Shown here: piece by piece, positions 9,601 to 19,000 of the stretch
How the letters are laid out: every line of letters begins with the position of its first letter
How positions within the stretch are numbered: position 1 is the first letter of the stretch
Source: Bacteroidota bacterium
GTDB lineage: Bacteria; Bacteroidota; Bacteroidia; Chitinophagales; Chitinophagaceae
Direction: 5' to 3'
DNA length: 64,000 bases
Assembly (NCBI GenBank): GCA_028876495.1
Contig: JAGWRO010000024.1
Coordinates: forward strand, 108,818 to 172,817
Program-made: the position numbers and the translations under genes
Notes under the pieces: generated by a model
Seen by the model: only the letters and a program-made list of their open reading frames with translations
Told to the model about the DNA's origin: nothing
Databases searched by the model: none

Positions 9601-10569
9601 TTATTCATCCCAAAACCCCATTTTATTAAATTTCTCAATCCTTTGTTTGATCCTTTTTTCCGGATCTATTTTCTTCAAATCGCGGATGATCGGTTTAATG
9701 TAACTTTTCAAATTAGCGGCAGCTTCATCGTAATCCCAGTGTGCGCCGCCTAATGGTTCACGGATAATTCCGTCTACCAAACCAAATTTAAGCATGTCGT
9801 CTGAGGTTAGTTTTAGTTGCTCAGCAGCTACTTCTTTTTGTGCCCAACTGCGCCAAAGAATAGAACTGCAATTTTCAGGGGAAATAACCGTGTACCATGA
9901 ATTTTCGAGCATCAATACTTTATCTCCCACACCTATCCCCAAAGCACCTCCACTCGCACCTTCGCCAATTATTACACAAACTACAGGTACTTTAAGCCGG
10001 ATCATTTCATAAATATTTCTGGCAATCGCTTCGCCCTGGCCGCGCTCTTCTGCTTCAAGTCCCGGAAATGCGCCCGGAGTATCAATCAAGGTAAGAATAG
10101 GTTTATTAAATTTTTCGGCAAGTTTCATCAACCGCAATGCCTTGCGATACCCTTCCGGATTGGCCATTCCAAAATTACGCATCTGGCGCATTTTTGTATT
10201 AGTGCCTTTTTGTTGCCCGATAACCATAACTGTTTCTCCGTCAAATTGAGCAAAACCTCCTATCATCGCTTTATCATCTTTTACATTTCTATCGCCATGC
10301 AACTCTAAAAAGTTAGTACACATTTTTAAAATATACTCCAGCGTGTATGGCCTGTCAGGATGCCGGCTGAGCTGTACCTTTTGCCAGGGGGTAAGATGTT
10401 CTGTTATCTCTTTTCTCTTTTGAAGAATATTTTGTTCCAGTTCCTGAATGATTGCATTGTAATCATTTTTCCCTGTTTTTGAAGCGAGCTTTTTATTCTC
10501 TTCAATTTGTTCATAAAGCTCTTTTATAGGTTGCTCGAAATCGAGAAATTGTCTTGCTGGTGATGCCAT
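9601..10569 (-). CDS. accA: Acetyl-CoA carboxylase carboxyltransferase subunit alpha
   Basis: Transfers carboxyl from biotin carboxyl carrier protein to acetyl-CoA, the committed step of fatty acid synthesis, in complex with AccD. 322 residues, the family's normal length, with an N-terminal helical region ([16 protein letters not shown]), [19 protein letters not shown], the oxyanion/CoA region [20 protein letters not shown] and [15 protein letters not shown]. It stands alone on the minus strand with a promoter-like box at 10646-10653. Confidence 0.95.
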   Translation of the reverse strand: MASPARQFLDFEQPIKELYEQIEENKKLASKTGKNDYNAIIQELEQNILQKRKEITEHLTPWQKVQLSRHPDRPYTLEYILKMCTNFLELHGDRNVKDDKAMIGGFAQFDGETVMVIGQQKGTNTKMRQMRNFGMANPEGYRKALRLMKLAEKFNKPILTLIDTPGAFPGLEAEERGQGEAIARNIYEMIRLKVPVVCVIIGEGASGGALGIGVGDKVLMLENSWYTVISPENCSSILWRSWAQKEVAAEQLKLTSDDMLKFGLVDGIIREPLGGAHWDYDEAAANLKSYIKPIIRDLKKIDPEKRIKQRIEKFNKMGFWDE

Positions 10570-10645
10570 TGTGTGTAAAAAAGTTTTTTTTAATAATGAA
10601 CCTTAATCCTGTTTTACTTTTTTTCGGGCGATAAAGTTAAGGTGT

Positions 10646-10653
10646 CAAAATTA
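10646..10653 (-). promoter_or_regulatory. Candidate -7 promoter box for accA
   Basis: Minus-strand TAATTTTG fits TAnnTTTG and lies about 75 bp upstream of the accA ATG. The -33 element is not clear. Confidence 0.35.
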
Positions 10654-10772
10654 AATAAGAGGCAAAAGGTTGTTTTTTCACAAGTCTCAAATAAAAGCCA
10701 GTATTTATTATTAGAAAATTATCTCATAACCAATTGGACAAATAAATGCATAAAAACGCAGGCAGCCTCTTT

Positions 10773-11567
10773 TTATTTGGTAGCGAGGTAATTATAATCT
10801 GCAAGCAATGTTTCCAAAAAGCTGATGGAATACATACTTGTTTGTATATTTAAAACCTCCTGAACCTTCCAGGCAAGCCGGTCGCAGGTTTGAGTATTAC
10901 CTTCTTTATGATACAGATTCACTACGTTTTTAATCGTGTTAATATCCCGGTCTGAAAGTTTTAAAACTTCAGGAAAAGTGACAACATAATTTTTATCACT
11001 GATCTCCATAAATACGGTATCATCAACGGAGAAAGGAGAAACCGTATTGATCACCACCGTATTGGCAGCTATATCTCCCAATCTTTGGTTTTTGCGGCTT
11101 ACGGCTATAAAAATTACTACGACCAATCCCCAAAAACCTGTCATAATAATATAGGCGGTAAGACTTTGAAGGCTGAAAAAAGTATAGCCGAAAAAAAAAG
11201 GCCATTCAAAAACTTTAAATATCCAGCGAATAGTATACTGGCTTAAGGAAGGTTCGCCACCATCAAGGCTAATAATGCGGATGTTCAAAATTTTCTTACC
11301 AATCGTTTGCCCATGCATCACCACTTCGCAAACGAGAGAATACAATAACATCGGAATAGAAATGGTTAGAATATCAAGTCCCATATGGCTTTTTAATGTT
11401 TCAACACCCGCCAGGTTAAAGCCTCCATAATAAAAATATTTCATGCTGGTGAAGTACAAAAGCAATATGGTAAAATCGATCAGGTAAGCAAAAAGCCTTT
11501 TATACACTTCAGCTATTTCAAATTCAAGATCAATATTAAAAGGGGTTTCAATTTGTATCAGGGACAT
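10773..11567 (-). CDS. RDD family membrane protein
   Basis: 264 residues with an N-terminal beta segment (IQIETPFNIDLEFEIAEVYKR), then the RDD domain: a helix with YLIDF, a second helix before the GQTIGKKILNIRI stretch, and a third helix before RLGDIAANTVVI. A soluble C-terminal tail of about 75 residues follows. RDD proteins are small membrane proteins of unclear role, some linked to ion transport. The frame opens 9 bp earlier (11576); the ATG at 11567 fits the family's N-terminus. It diverges from the SpoIIM-MoxR-DUF58 operon, with which RDD genes often cluster in Bacteroidota. Confidence 0.82.
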   Translation of the reverse strand: MSLIQIETPFNIDLEFEIAEVYKRLFAYLIDFTILLLYFTSMKYFYYGGFNLAGVETLKSHMGLDILTISIPMLLYSLVCEVVMHGQTIGKKILNIRIISLDGGEPSLSQYTIRWIFKVFEWPFFFGYTFFSLQSLTAYIIMTGFWGLVVVIFIAVSRKNQRLGDIAANTVVINTVSPFSVDDTVFMEISDKNYVVTFPEVLKLSDRDINTIKNVVNLYHKEGNTQTCDRLAWKVQEVLNIQTSMYSISFLETLLADYNYLATK

Positions 11568-11712
11568 GAACAGCAATTTATTATTTTAAAATAAAATTTG
11601 ACGTTTTATTTTTATTAATGATTAATTTGTTTCACTTTCAAATAAGTTTTTTAAGCAGTCGTTTTATCATTATAATTGAAACAAAATAAACGGTTCCTTT
11701 TAATTTTATTTT

Positions 11713-12750
11713 ATGCGCGAAGCCAGGTTTATAAAAAAAAATGTTGAAAAATGGAATCAGTATCAGCATGAAGAAACAAAAGATCCTGATGAAATGGCAG
11801 ATCGTTTTATTACTTTGTTGGATGATCTTTCTTATGCCAAAACGTTTTATCCAAAAAGTAAAGTAACCCGCTGGATCAATGGCATTGCTGCTTCTATTTA
11901 CCAAAGTATTTACCAAAATAAGAAACAAAATTTTTCTCGTATAATAAGATTTTGGAAATACGAGTTGCCCCTGTTATTTCGTCGTTATCACAAAGTTTTT
12001 CTTTTTACTTTTCTGCTGTTTGTTTCCTTTGTTTTTATTGGTATTGTTTCGTCCGCAACTGATCCTGACTATGCACGTCAATATTTTAATCACCACGTCC
12101 AGGCAGGTTATTACGATCAAACCATCGCATCCATTCAAAAAGGCGACCCCTTTGGTGTTTATAAAGATAACAACCCTTTTTCGATGTTTGTAACTATCGC
12201 TTTCAACAATATCGGTGTGGCGTTTAAAACCGTCATCTTTGGTGTTTTGTTTGGGATTGGCACCATCCTGTTTATGTGGAGTAACGGACTTATGTTGGGA
12301 TGTTTTCAATATATATTTTTTTCGCAGGGACTTGGCTGGCAATCGGTGCTCGTAATCTGGATACATGGCACGATCGAGATTTCTTCTATTGTGATCGCCA
12401 GTTGCGCGGGCATTATATTAGGAACGGGCTGGCTTTTTCCGGGAACGTATACACGCAAACAATCATTTTTGCGCGGAGCAAAGGATGCGGTGAAGATATG
12501 TATCAGCCTGATCCCGTTCTTTATTATTGCTGCTTTTTTTGAAAGCTATGTTACCCATTTAATGAGCAATACTTTTGAAAGAAATTCAGTGGATATTGGG
12601 TTGCCGGTTCCTTTTAGCATCATGATACTTGTAGGTTCATTTATTTTAATACTATGGTATTTTGTTTTATATCCTCTTCGCCTGCACAATGCCGGCTTCG
12701 AATTGAAAGACGGGAAAATAATAAAGGATGGCGCTATCTATGAAACATAA
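11713..12750 (+). CDS. SpoIIM (stage II sporulation M) family membrane protein
   Basis: 345 residues: a soluble N-terminus (1-90), then the SpoIIM membrane domain with helices near 95-115, 155-180, 185-205, 215-240, 265-285 and 305-325. Family hallmarks are NNIGVAFKTVIFGVLFGIGT and the HGTIEISSIVIA segment. The family is named from sporulating Firmicutes, but non-sporulating Bacteroidota keep it next to MoxR/DUF58 genes, where its role is unknown. First gene of a five-gene operon; its 3' end overlaps the next gene by 11 bp. Confidence 0.85.
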   Translation: MREARFIKKNVEKWNQYQHEETKDPDEMADRFITLLDDLSYAKTFYPKSKVTRWINGIAASIYQSIYQNKKQNFSRIIRFWKYELPLLFRRYHKVFLFTFLLFVSFVFIGIVSSATDPDYARQYFNHHVQAGYYDQTIASIQKGDPFGVYKDNNPFSMFVTIAFNNIGVAFKTVIFGVLFGIGTILFMWSNGLMLGCFQYIFFSQGLGWQSVLVIWIHGTIEISSIVIASCAGIILGTGWLFPGTYTRKQSFLRGAKDAVKICISLIPFFIIAAFFESYVTHLMSNTFERNSVDIGLPVPFSIMILVGSFILILWYFVLYPLRLHNAGFELKDGKIIKDGAIYET

Positions 12751-13555
12751 AACTAAATTATTTGTTTGTTTACTATCATTGTGGATATCAAGTTCACATA
12801 ATGGTTATGCGCAAATACACGATTCTTTAAACAGTCCGGAAGGAAAACAAACCCAGCAATTTCAGCAGGATAATTCTGATTCAAATACGGTTGATACTAC
12901 TTTACAAAAAAAGTTGTTGAAAGATAATAGCCAAATCCTAAAATGGAAAGAAAGTCGGGAATTTTCATACATGCACTATATGGATAGTCTTTTAAGAAAA
13001 CAAAAAGACCTTAGAACAGATACTGTGAGCATTGATGAAAAGAGCGGAAGAATTAACAGGATTCCTCAACACATAAGGCACCCTTCTGCACTAAACAATA
13101 TACTTAACAGTTTACCATTAAAAATATTTTTTTGGGCACTGGCACTGATCTTTATTGCTTTTATTACTTACAAAGTTTTTTTTAAAAACGGAATTTTCGT
13201 GGGTCGAAAAAAAATAATAGTGGAAGGTGATGAAGAATCTCTGCAGGAGTTAAACGAAGTTTCAGCGTATGATACACTGATCGCAGAAGCCGAAAATAGT
13301 GAACAATTCAATCTCGCAACCCGTTACTTATTTTTAAAAACTCTGAAGAACCTGTCTGACAGGAGTTTTATAAATTTTACCGCAGAAAAAACCAATAAAG
13401 ATTATTTAAAAGAAATGGAGCAACATAATTATTTCAGTGAATTCCGGGAACTTACCCGCAATTATGAATACACATGGTACGGCAAATTTGTAATTGATAA
13501 AGAGGAGTATCAAAAATTAAAAGAAGCGTTTGACTCCTTCAATAAAAAAATATAA
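12740..13555 (+). CDS. DUF4129-type membrane protein of the MoxR/DUF58 operon
   Basis: 271 residues. A signal peptide (to about residue 23) precedes a Gln/Ser-rich periplasmic region, one transmembrane helix near residues 131-149 (FFWALALIFIAFITYKVFF), and a cytoplasmic C-terminal domain (YDTLIAEAENSEQFNLATRYLFLKTLKNL, YEYTWYGKF) characteristic of DUF4129. An upstream in-frame ATG at 12728 is possible; 12740 gives the better signal peptide. It overlaps the SpoIIM gene by 11 bp and is followed after 8 bp by the DUF4350 gene, indicating translational coupling. Confidence 0.75.
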   Translation: MKHKTKLFVCLLSLWISSSHNGYAQIHDSLNSPEGKQTQQFQQDNSDSNTVDTTLQKKLLKDNSQILKWKESREFSYMHYMDSLLRKQKDLRTDTVSIDEKSGRINRIPQHIRHPSALNNILNSLPLKIFFWALALIFIAFITYKVFFKNGIFVGRKKIIVEGDEESLQELNEVSAYDTLIAEAENSEQFNLATRYLFLKTLKNLSDRSFINFTAEKTNKDYLKEMEQHNYFSEFRELTRNYEYTWYGKFVIDKEEYQKLKEAFDSFNKKI

Positions 13556-13563
13556 ACCAAAGC

Positions 13564-14820
13564 TTGAAAGTATTATTAAAATATAATTTAATTCTCCTGC
13601 TGATAGTTGCCTTATGGGGTTGTCATCAAAATAAAGAACGCCTTCCACCACTCAACGAAAGCTACAGGAGGACTGATAAACTCCCCTTCGGATCGTTTAT
13701 TGCCTACAAAGGTTTTCAATCAGAATTTCCGGATTACTGGATCAATATTGCTAAAAAACCTTTTACTGAAACGTGGAACCAACTTAAGTCTGATTCAACG
13801 AGCACTTACTCACTCTACTTTTTAATCACCAAAAACCTCATTCTTTCTGTAGATGAAGTAAACGCAATGGTAGAGTACGTTAAAGCTGGCAATGATTTAT
13901 TTATTTCGGCAGATTATGTAGATGAAAAATTGCTTGATGCCATCTATTGCACCATTAACAGGAAAGGTGAAATTATTAGTGAGGTGAATGGGAAAATGCA
14001 AGATACTTATGTGAGCATGTTTTATGGAAGTGATTTTAAAACCTCAAAATATGGCTATTATTATTTCCCCTTTTTAAATTATTTCAACAGTTACGATCCT
14101 TCAATAACGAGGGTCCTGGGCGTTAACGAATTAAATCTCCCGAATTATATTGTTATTTTTTCCGGTCGGGGAAGGCTTTATTTACATGTGGCACCAAGAA
14201 TTTTTAGTAATTATTTTTTATTATCCAATAGCAATTATCATTACTTCGAAAATGTAACGGCTTACCTTCGTTTCAACCCGCAGTACATTTATTGGGATGA
14301 ATATTACAAAGAGTTTTCTTCAACAAGGGACAAAAATAATTTAAACAATAAAGATCAGTTTTCTTCTTTACATGTCATCATGCAAAACCCACCTCTGTTA
14401 TGGGCTTTTTATATTGCGCTGGCAGGGATTTTACTCTTTGTTTTCTTTAATATTAAAAGGAAACAAAGAGTGATCGAAGTAATAAAACCAAACAAGAACA
14501 CTACGGTTGCATTCACTGAAACTGTTGGCCGTCTTTATTTACAACAAAAAAACAACCGGAATATTTCAGAAAAAATAATTACCTATTTTTATGAATACCT
14601 GCGAAAAAAATATTTTATCAATACCTCTTTTATCAACACTGAATTTATTAATTCTATTTCAGGTAAAAGCGGTGTTTCTAAAAAAGAAACAGAAGAATTG
14701 TTTGGATTGATCACTAATATTCAACAACAGGAAGAAGTAACAGATGAAGATCTGCTTACGTTAAATTTAAAGATTGAAAATTTTAAAAAAACAAAAACTG
14801 ATGGAAGAAAATTTGTATGA
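13564..14820 (+). CDS. DUF4350-domain lipoprotein
   Basis: 418 residues starting at TTG; no ATG lies near, and the N-terminus is a good lipoprotein signal (hydrophobic run then LWGC). The central region (about 40-230) resembles DUF4350, a GATase-like fold, and one transmembrane helix sits at about 278-297 (LLWAFYIALAGILLFVFF), followed by a cytoplasmic tail of about 120 residues. The gene overlaps the MoxR gene by 20 bp. Role unknown; DUF4350 proteins recur in MoxR/DUF58 operons. Confidence 0.72.
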   Translation: MKVLLKYNLILLLIVALWGCHQNKERLPPLNESYRRTDKLPFGSFIAYKGFQSEFPDYWINIAKKPFTETWNQLKSDSTSTYSLYFLITKNLILSVDEVNAMVEYVKAGNDLFISADYVDEKLLDAIYCTINRKGEIISEVNGKMQDTYVSMFYGSDFKTSKYGYYYFPFLNYFNSYDPSITRVLGVNELNLPNYIVIFSGRGRLYLHVAPRIFSNYFLLSNSNYHYFENVTAYLRFNPQYIYWDEYYKEFSSTRDKNNLNNKDQFSSLHVIMQNPPLLWAFYIALAGILLFVFFNIKRKQRVIEVIKPNKNTTVAFTETVGRLYLQQKNNRNISEKIITYFYEYLRKKYFINTSFINTEFINSISGKSGVSKKETEELFGLITNIQQQEEVTDEDLLTLNLKIENFKKTKTDGRKFV

Positions 14821-15778
14821 ACAACGCATTGATATCAGCTCGCTGAACAATGCCGTCATTAATATCAGGAACGAAATAAGTAAAGTAATAGTAGGCCAAC
14901 ACAAGATGGTTGACCTTTTACTCATCGCATTATTATGTGACGGCCATGTTTTGATTGAAGGCGTTCCCGGCGTGGCAAAAACGCTTACTGCCAAATTGCT
15001 GGCAAAGATCATTAATACTAATTTTTCAAGGATACAATTTACACCCGACCTGATGCCAAGTGATGTTTTAGGAACTTCGGTTTTTAACCCGAAAGAAGCT
15101 GAATTTGAATTTAAGCGTGGGCCGATCTTCAGTAATATTATTTTGATAGATGAAATAAACCGTGCTCCCGCAAAAACCCAATCCGCTTTGTTTGAAGTAA
15201 TGGAAGAGCGACAGGTTACTATTGACGGGATCACCCATTTAATGGACTTTCCTTTTTTGGTGATAGCTACTCAAAACCCTATTGAGCAGGAAGGAACCTA
15301 TCGCTTGCCTGAAGCCCAGTTAGACCGTTTTTTATTTAAGATCGTTATCACTTATCCTACCATAGAAGAGGAAGTGAATATCCTTATGAATCAACAATCA
15401 GTTGTACAAAATACTTTACTGGAAAATGTGCAGCGAATAATTTCACCCGCACAAATTTCTGAATACAGGGGGATCACTAATGAAATAATTATTGATCCGA
15501 AATTAGTAGAGTTTATTGCTAAAATTGTAAATGAAACACGAAATAATTCTTCTCTTTATCTTGGCGCTTCTCCGCGCGCTTCGCTGGCGATCCTGAGATC
15601 GGCAAAAGCAAATGCAGCCATCATGGGAAGAGATTTTGTAACTCCGGAAGATATCATTGAAATGGCAGTGCCGGTAATGCGCCACCGGATTATTTTAACT
15701 CCGGAAAAGGAAATGGAAGGCTTCACAGCCGATGAACTGATCAACAATATTATTTCTAAAATTGATGTACCTCGCTAA
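14801..15778 (+). CDS. MoxR family AAA+ ATPase
   Basis: 325 residues. Walker A region GVPGVAKT at 54-61, Walker B IDEINRAPAKTQSALFEVMEE, sensor ATQNPIEQEGTYRLPEAQLDRF and C-terminal ASPRASLAIL, all standard for MoxR ATPases, which act as chaperones assembling or activating neighbouring VWA/DUF58 proteins. A TTG-started extension to 14774 exists, but the ATG at 14801 is preferred. It overlaps the preceding DUF4350 gene by 20 bp and precedes the DUF58 gene by 32 bp, so the two are likely functional partners. Confidence 0.9.
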   Translation: MEENLYEQRIDISSLNNAVINIRNEISKVIVGQHKMVDLLLIALLCDGHVLIEGVPGVAKTLTAKLLAKIINTNFSRIQFTPDLMPSDVLGTSVFNPKEAEFEFKRGPIFSNIILIDEINRAPAKTQSALFEVMEERQVTIDGITHLMDFPFLVIATQNPIEQEGTYRLPEAQLDRFLFKIVITYPTIEEEVNILMNQQSVVQNTLLENVQRIISPAQISEYRGITNEIIIDPKLVEFIAKIVNETRNNSSLYLGASPRASLAILRSAKANAAIMGRDFVTPEDIIEMAVPVMRHRIILTPEKEMEGFTADELINNIISKIDVPR

Positions 15779-15810
15779 GAGATATTGACAGCCACTAAGA
15801 CAAACATTCT

Positions 15811-17154
15811 TTGAAAACTATTAAAACCTATTTTTTAGACCTTTTTCTGAAGCGGCGCTTTTTTATTGCGCTCGCCTCACTGATTACTTTATTCATTCTG
15901 GCATTTTATATACCCGCATTACAACCCGCTTCCATTACGGTTTTTATTGTTTTTATTATTTTTTGTATCGTTGATTATTCACTTTTATTCTTCACAAAAA
16001 AATTTCCAACGGCTCAAAGAATTACGGCTCACCGTTTCAGCAATGGTGATGAAAATAAAATTGAGTTGATGGTGAAAAACGAATTTCGTTTCCCTGTTTG
16101 TATTAATATCATTGATGAATTGCCCGAGCAATTGCAAATGCGCCATTGGGTAAGAAAGTTGAATTTAAAATCGCGGCAGCAAAAAAAAATTTCCTGGAAA
16201 CTGAAACCCCTGGAAAGAGGTGAATATAACTTTGGTAACATTCATTTGTTTGTTTCCACTCCGCTACAATTATTAAGCCGCAGATTTACAACAGAAGCCG
16301 CAGAAACCATACCTGTTTATCCGGCTTTTATGCAATTGCATAAATATGAATTGTTTTCAGGCACTACACTAAACAGCGAATCAGGAAACCAGCGAATGCG
16401 CAAGATTGGACAAAGTATGGAGTTTGAACAGATCAAAGAGTATGTTGCCGGAGATGATATTCGCACGTTAAACTGGAAGGCTTCTGCCCGTAAAGGTGGC
16501 TTAATGGTGAATAGTTTTATGGAAGAAAGATCGCAGCAGATATATTGTATCATTGATAAAGGCAGGTTGATGAAAATGTCTTTTAATGGGATGACGCTTC
16601 TGGATTATGCCATTAACAGTTGCCTTGTTTTAAGTAACGTGTGTTTGAAAAAACAGGATAAAGTAGGCGTAATCACTTTCTCACACGAACCGGGAAGTTT
16701 ATTGGCTGCAGATCGAAAAGTATCACAGTCAGAAAATATTTTACAATTATTATACAAACAGAAAACCGATTTTTTAGAAAGTGATTTCGAAATACTTTAT
16801 TTACAAATAAGAAGTAAGATCAAGCACCGGAGTTTACTAATTTTGTTCACCAATTTTGAATCGTTATCAGGCCTTAACAGGCAGATTGATTATTTGCGCT
16901 CGCTCGCACGTAATCATTTACTGCTCGTAGTATTTTTTGAAAACTCTGAATTAGACGAACTACGAAATTCACACGCAAAAGATATTGAGGAAGTGTATAT
17001 AAAGACGATAGCCGAAAAATTTGCTTTTGAAAAAAAGATTATTGCAAAAGAACTTTCCAAATATGGAATATTATCAATCTTGTCTTCTCCTAAAAGCCTT
17101 ACGGTGAATACCATCAATAAATACCTTGAATTAAAAGCACGACAGGCAATTTAA
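15811..17154 (+). CDS. DUF58 domain protein
   Basis: 447 residues starting at TTG. Two N-terminal transmembrane helices (about 15-33 and 36-54) are followed by a beta-rich extracytoplasmic segment and the DUF58 motif near residue 208 ([18 protein letters not shown]), then a VWA-like C-terminal domain ([18 protein letters not shown]). DUF58 proteins are the usual partners of MoxR ATPases. Last gene of the SpoIIM-DUF4129-DUF4350-MoxR-DUF58 operon; truB starts 55 bp further on and may be read from the same transcript. Confidence 0.85.
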   Translation: MKTIKTYFLDLFLKRRFFIALASLITLFILAFYIPALQPASITVFIVFIIFCIVDYSLLFFTKKFPTAQRITAHRFSNGDENKIELMVKNEFRFPVCINIIDELPEQLQMRHWVRKLNLKSRQQKKISWKLKPLERGEYNFGNIHLFVSTPLQLLSRRFTTEAAETIPVYPAFMQLHKYELFSGTTLNSESGNQRMRKIGQSMEFEQIKEYVAGDDIRTLNWKASARKGGLMVNSFMEERSQQIYCIIDKGRLMKMSFNGMTLLDYAINSCLVLSNVCLKKQDKVGVITFSHEPGSLLAADRKVSQSENILQLLYKQKTDFLESDFEILYLQIRSKIKHRSLLILFTNFESLSGLNRQIDYLRSLARNHLLLVVFFENSELDELRNSHAKDIEEVYIKTIAEKFAFEKKIIAKELSKYGILSILSSPKSLTVNTINKYLELKARQAI

Positions 17155-17209
17155 CAGAGAGTCTTTTGCTAAAGAAATGTATTTTGTGCTTGTAGAACAA
17201 TTATTTGAA

Positions 17210-17884
17210 ATGACAGAAAACACTTTTGAAGAAGGAAGAGTTTTATTAATTGATAAACCATTAGAGTGGACATCTTTTGATGCAATCCGGAAAATAAGAA
17301 ACCTTATCAAAATAAAAAAAGTAGGACACGCAGGCACGCTGGATCCTTTAGCCACAGGCCTTTTAATCGTTTGCACCGGTAAGTTTACCAAAAAGATAAA
17401 CGAATATATGGCGCAGGAAAAAGAATATACCGGCACGATAACTTTAGGTGCGGTAACACCAACTTATGATCTTGAAAGTGAACCAAGAGATTTCAAACCC
17501 GTAGATACAATAACGGAAGATTGGATACAAGAGACAACCCAAAAATTTACCGGTGAGATTTTACAGACGCCTCCCATCCATTCAGCCATAAAACAAAAAG
17601 GAAAACCCGTGTACCTGATGGCAAGAAAAGGAGTGGATGTGGTTCTTGAACCGAGAAAAATTACTATCAAAGAGTTTGAGATCACTTCTGTAGAAATGCC
17701 GGTAATTTCTTTTCGGGTAGTATGTACAACGGGAACGTATGTACGCAGTTTGGCAAATGATTTTGGAGCCGCACTTAGCTGCGGAGGCTACCTGAGCCAG
17801 CTACGTAGAACAAGAATCGGAAATTTTAAAGTGGAAGATGCAATGACCATAGATGAATTTTCAAAATCAATTACGGGCGGCTAA
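17210..17884 (+). CDS. truB: tRNA pseudouridine(55) synthase
   Basis: Makes pseudouridine 55 in the T-loop of tRNAs. The 224-residue protein has [16 protein letters not shown] at the N-terminus and the catalytic aspartate D45 in [24 protein letters not shown] and [13 protein letters not shown] are further TruB blocks. The frame opens at 17177, but the ATG at 17210 starts one short segment before the conserved core and is chosen. The protein ends soon after the core, without the PUA-like extension of longer TruB proteins. A tRNA gene lies immediately downstream on the other strand. Confidence 0.93.
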   Translation: MTENTFEEGRVLLIDKPLEWTSFDAIRKIRNLIKIKKVGHAGTLDPLATGLLIVCTGKFTKKINEYMAQEKEYTGTITLGAVTPTYDLESEPRDFKPVDTITEDWIQETTQKFTGEILQTPPIHSAIKQKGKPVYLMARKGVDVVLEPRKITIKEFEITSVEMPVISFRVVCTTGTYVRSLANDFGAALSCGGYLSQLRRTRIGNFKVEDAMTIDEFSKSITGG

Positions 17885-17903
17885 AAAAGAAAAAAAATTT
17901 AAG

Positions 17904-17976
17904 AGCGGAAGACGGGACTCGAACCCGCTACCTACAGCTTGGGAAGCTGTCGCTCTACCAGGTGAGCTACTTCCGC
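17904..17976 (-). tRNA. tRNA-Gly (anticodon CCC)
   Basis: Minus-strand 73-nt cloverleaf: acceptor GCGGAAG/CTTCCGC, D arm GCTC..GAGC, anticodon stem ACAGC/GCTGT around the loop TTCCCAA giving anticodon CCC (reads GGG), 5-nt variable loop and T arm GCGGG-TTCGAGT-CCCGT. Discriminator base is T and CCA is not encoded, so 3' processing and CCA addition are needed. Confidence 0.95.
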
Positions 17977-18040
17977 TTTTGTAATGCAATATAAAAATTT
18001 ATTGTCTCTTAATTCTTCAGTTCAACAAAATAAAAATCCT

Positions 18041-18059
18041 TATTTATTGTTGGTTTACT
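18041..18059 (-). repeat. 3'-end motif copy, second behind the FN3-like gene
   Basis: Sense reading AGTAAACCAACAATAAATA, about 42 nt after the stop codon of the 18101 gene and behind the first copy at 18083-18099, making a tandem pair. Confidence 0.5.
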
Positions 18060-18082
18060 AACGTTAAGTAAAAAAAATCCGG

Positions 18083-18099
18083 TTTTTTGCTGCTTTACT
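18083..18099 (-). repeat. 3'-end motif copy, first behind the FN3-like gene
   Basis: Sense reading AGTAAAGCAGCAAAAAA begins 2 nt after the TGA stop of the 18101 gene. It is followed by an AAAAACCGGATTTTT palindrome that may act as a weak terminator. Confidence 0.45.
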
Positions 18100-18100
18100 A

Positions 18101-18829
18101 TCAATTCATTCTTATCACATCCCCTTCAGCATCCAGCACAGGCATAGGCTGCCCGTCTTTTGGAATGTAAAATTTGTGCCGCTCAATGATGATATTATTA
18201 TCGTATAATTCAAAAATAAAAAGACCGGCGTGCAAAAAATTTGCTTTATCCAGCGTTAAAAAATTCTCAGCAATCTTAGATACTTCAAATAAAAAAGAAC
18301 CATCAGCACGGTAAAATTTGATAGAATATTTTTTTCGGGCAGCATCCGGCAATGAAATAATTACATTATTGTCCTTGCCGGTATATACATGCCTGGAAGG
18401 AACGAAAATATTTGGAGTATACTTAGGAATTTCTGCCGTTAGCTTTTTTTCACTCTTTTGCTTTTCAATTGTTGTTAATTCGCTAATTGTATCTTTCCCC
18501 GGCCGATGCGATTGGGTAAATATATAAGACCCTCCGTGGAAAGAAATAAACAGTCTATAATATTGATTGGAAGGAATAAATTCTTTTGTATCAGTGAAAC
18601 CATTTATACCCGGACTTACATCCAACAAACTTCCAATCGTTGTAAAATTCTTTAAACTATCCTGAGACCGTTGGACACTAATATTTGTAACATTAGTAAA
18701 TGGATTATTCCACGAAACCAACACTTTTTTTCCTAACTCAGTAACCGATATTTTAGGTAGCGTATCCTGTGCAAAAGATATCTTTTGTAATGAAAACAAA
18801 AATAAAAGCAGAAGGCAAAATCTATACAT
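18101..18829 (-). CDS. Secreted FN3-like protein of unknown function
   Basis: 242 residues. An N-terminal signal peptide (LLLLFLFSLQKISFAQ) is followed by a fibronectin-III-like beta domain (about 25-108: ISVTELGKKVLVSWNNP, ISVQRSQDSLKNF, YYRLFISF) and a C-terminal beta-rich part with DGSFLFEVSKI and AGLFIFELYD, which resembles secretion-type sorting regions but lacks a clear T9SS signature. Probably periplasmic or cell-surface. No relation to the flanking tRNA and hutH is evident. Confidence 0.6.
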   Translation of the reverse strand: MYRFCLLLLFLFSLQKISFAQDTLPKISVTELGKKVLVSWNNPFTNVTNISVQRSQDSLKNFTTIGSLLDVSPGINGFTDTKEFIPSNQYYRLFISFHGGSYIFTQSHRPGKDTISELTTIEKQKSEKKLTAEIPKYTPNIFVPSRHVYTGKDNNVIISLPDAARKKYSIKFYRADGSFLFEVSKIAENFLTLDKANFLHAGLFIFELYDNNIIIERHKFYIPKDGQPMPVLDAEGDVIRMN

Positions 18830-18974
18830 GTGATAAAAGCGAAACTATTGGTTTTTGAGAAATGCAAATATAAACTCTTGTTAAAGAAATAAAACCGCAA
18901 AAGCAGGTGGATTACAAATAATTTTCACATTTTAAACCGAAGTTTAAGCCGTTAAAACCTCCATTTCTTTTGCC

Positions 18975-18982
18975 TACTTTTG
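18975..18982 (+). promoter_or_regulatory. Candidate -7 promoter box for hutH
   Basis: TACTTTTG fits TAnnTTTG and would start transcription about 12 nt before the ATG at 19001. This also argues against the TTG at 18980, which lies inside the box, as start codon. Confidence 0.45.
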
Positions 18983-19000
18983 AAAATATTAATTTTCTGT

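Noticed and set aside
12757..12773. TTTGTTTGTTTACTATC resembling the 3'-end motif
   Set aside because: It lies within the signal-peptide coding region of the DUF4129-type gene and is explained by its codons.
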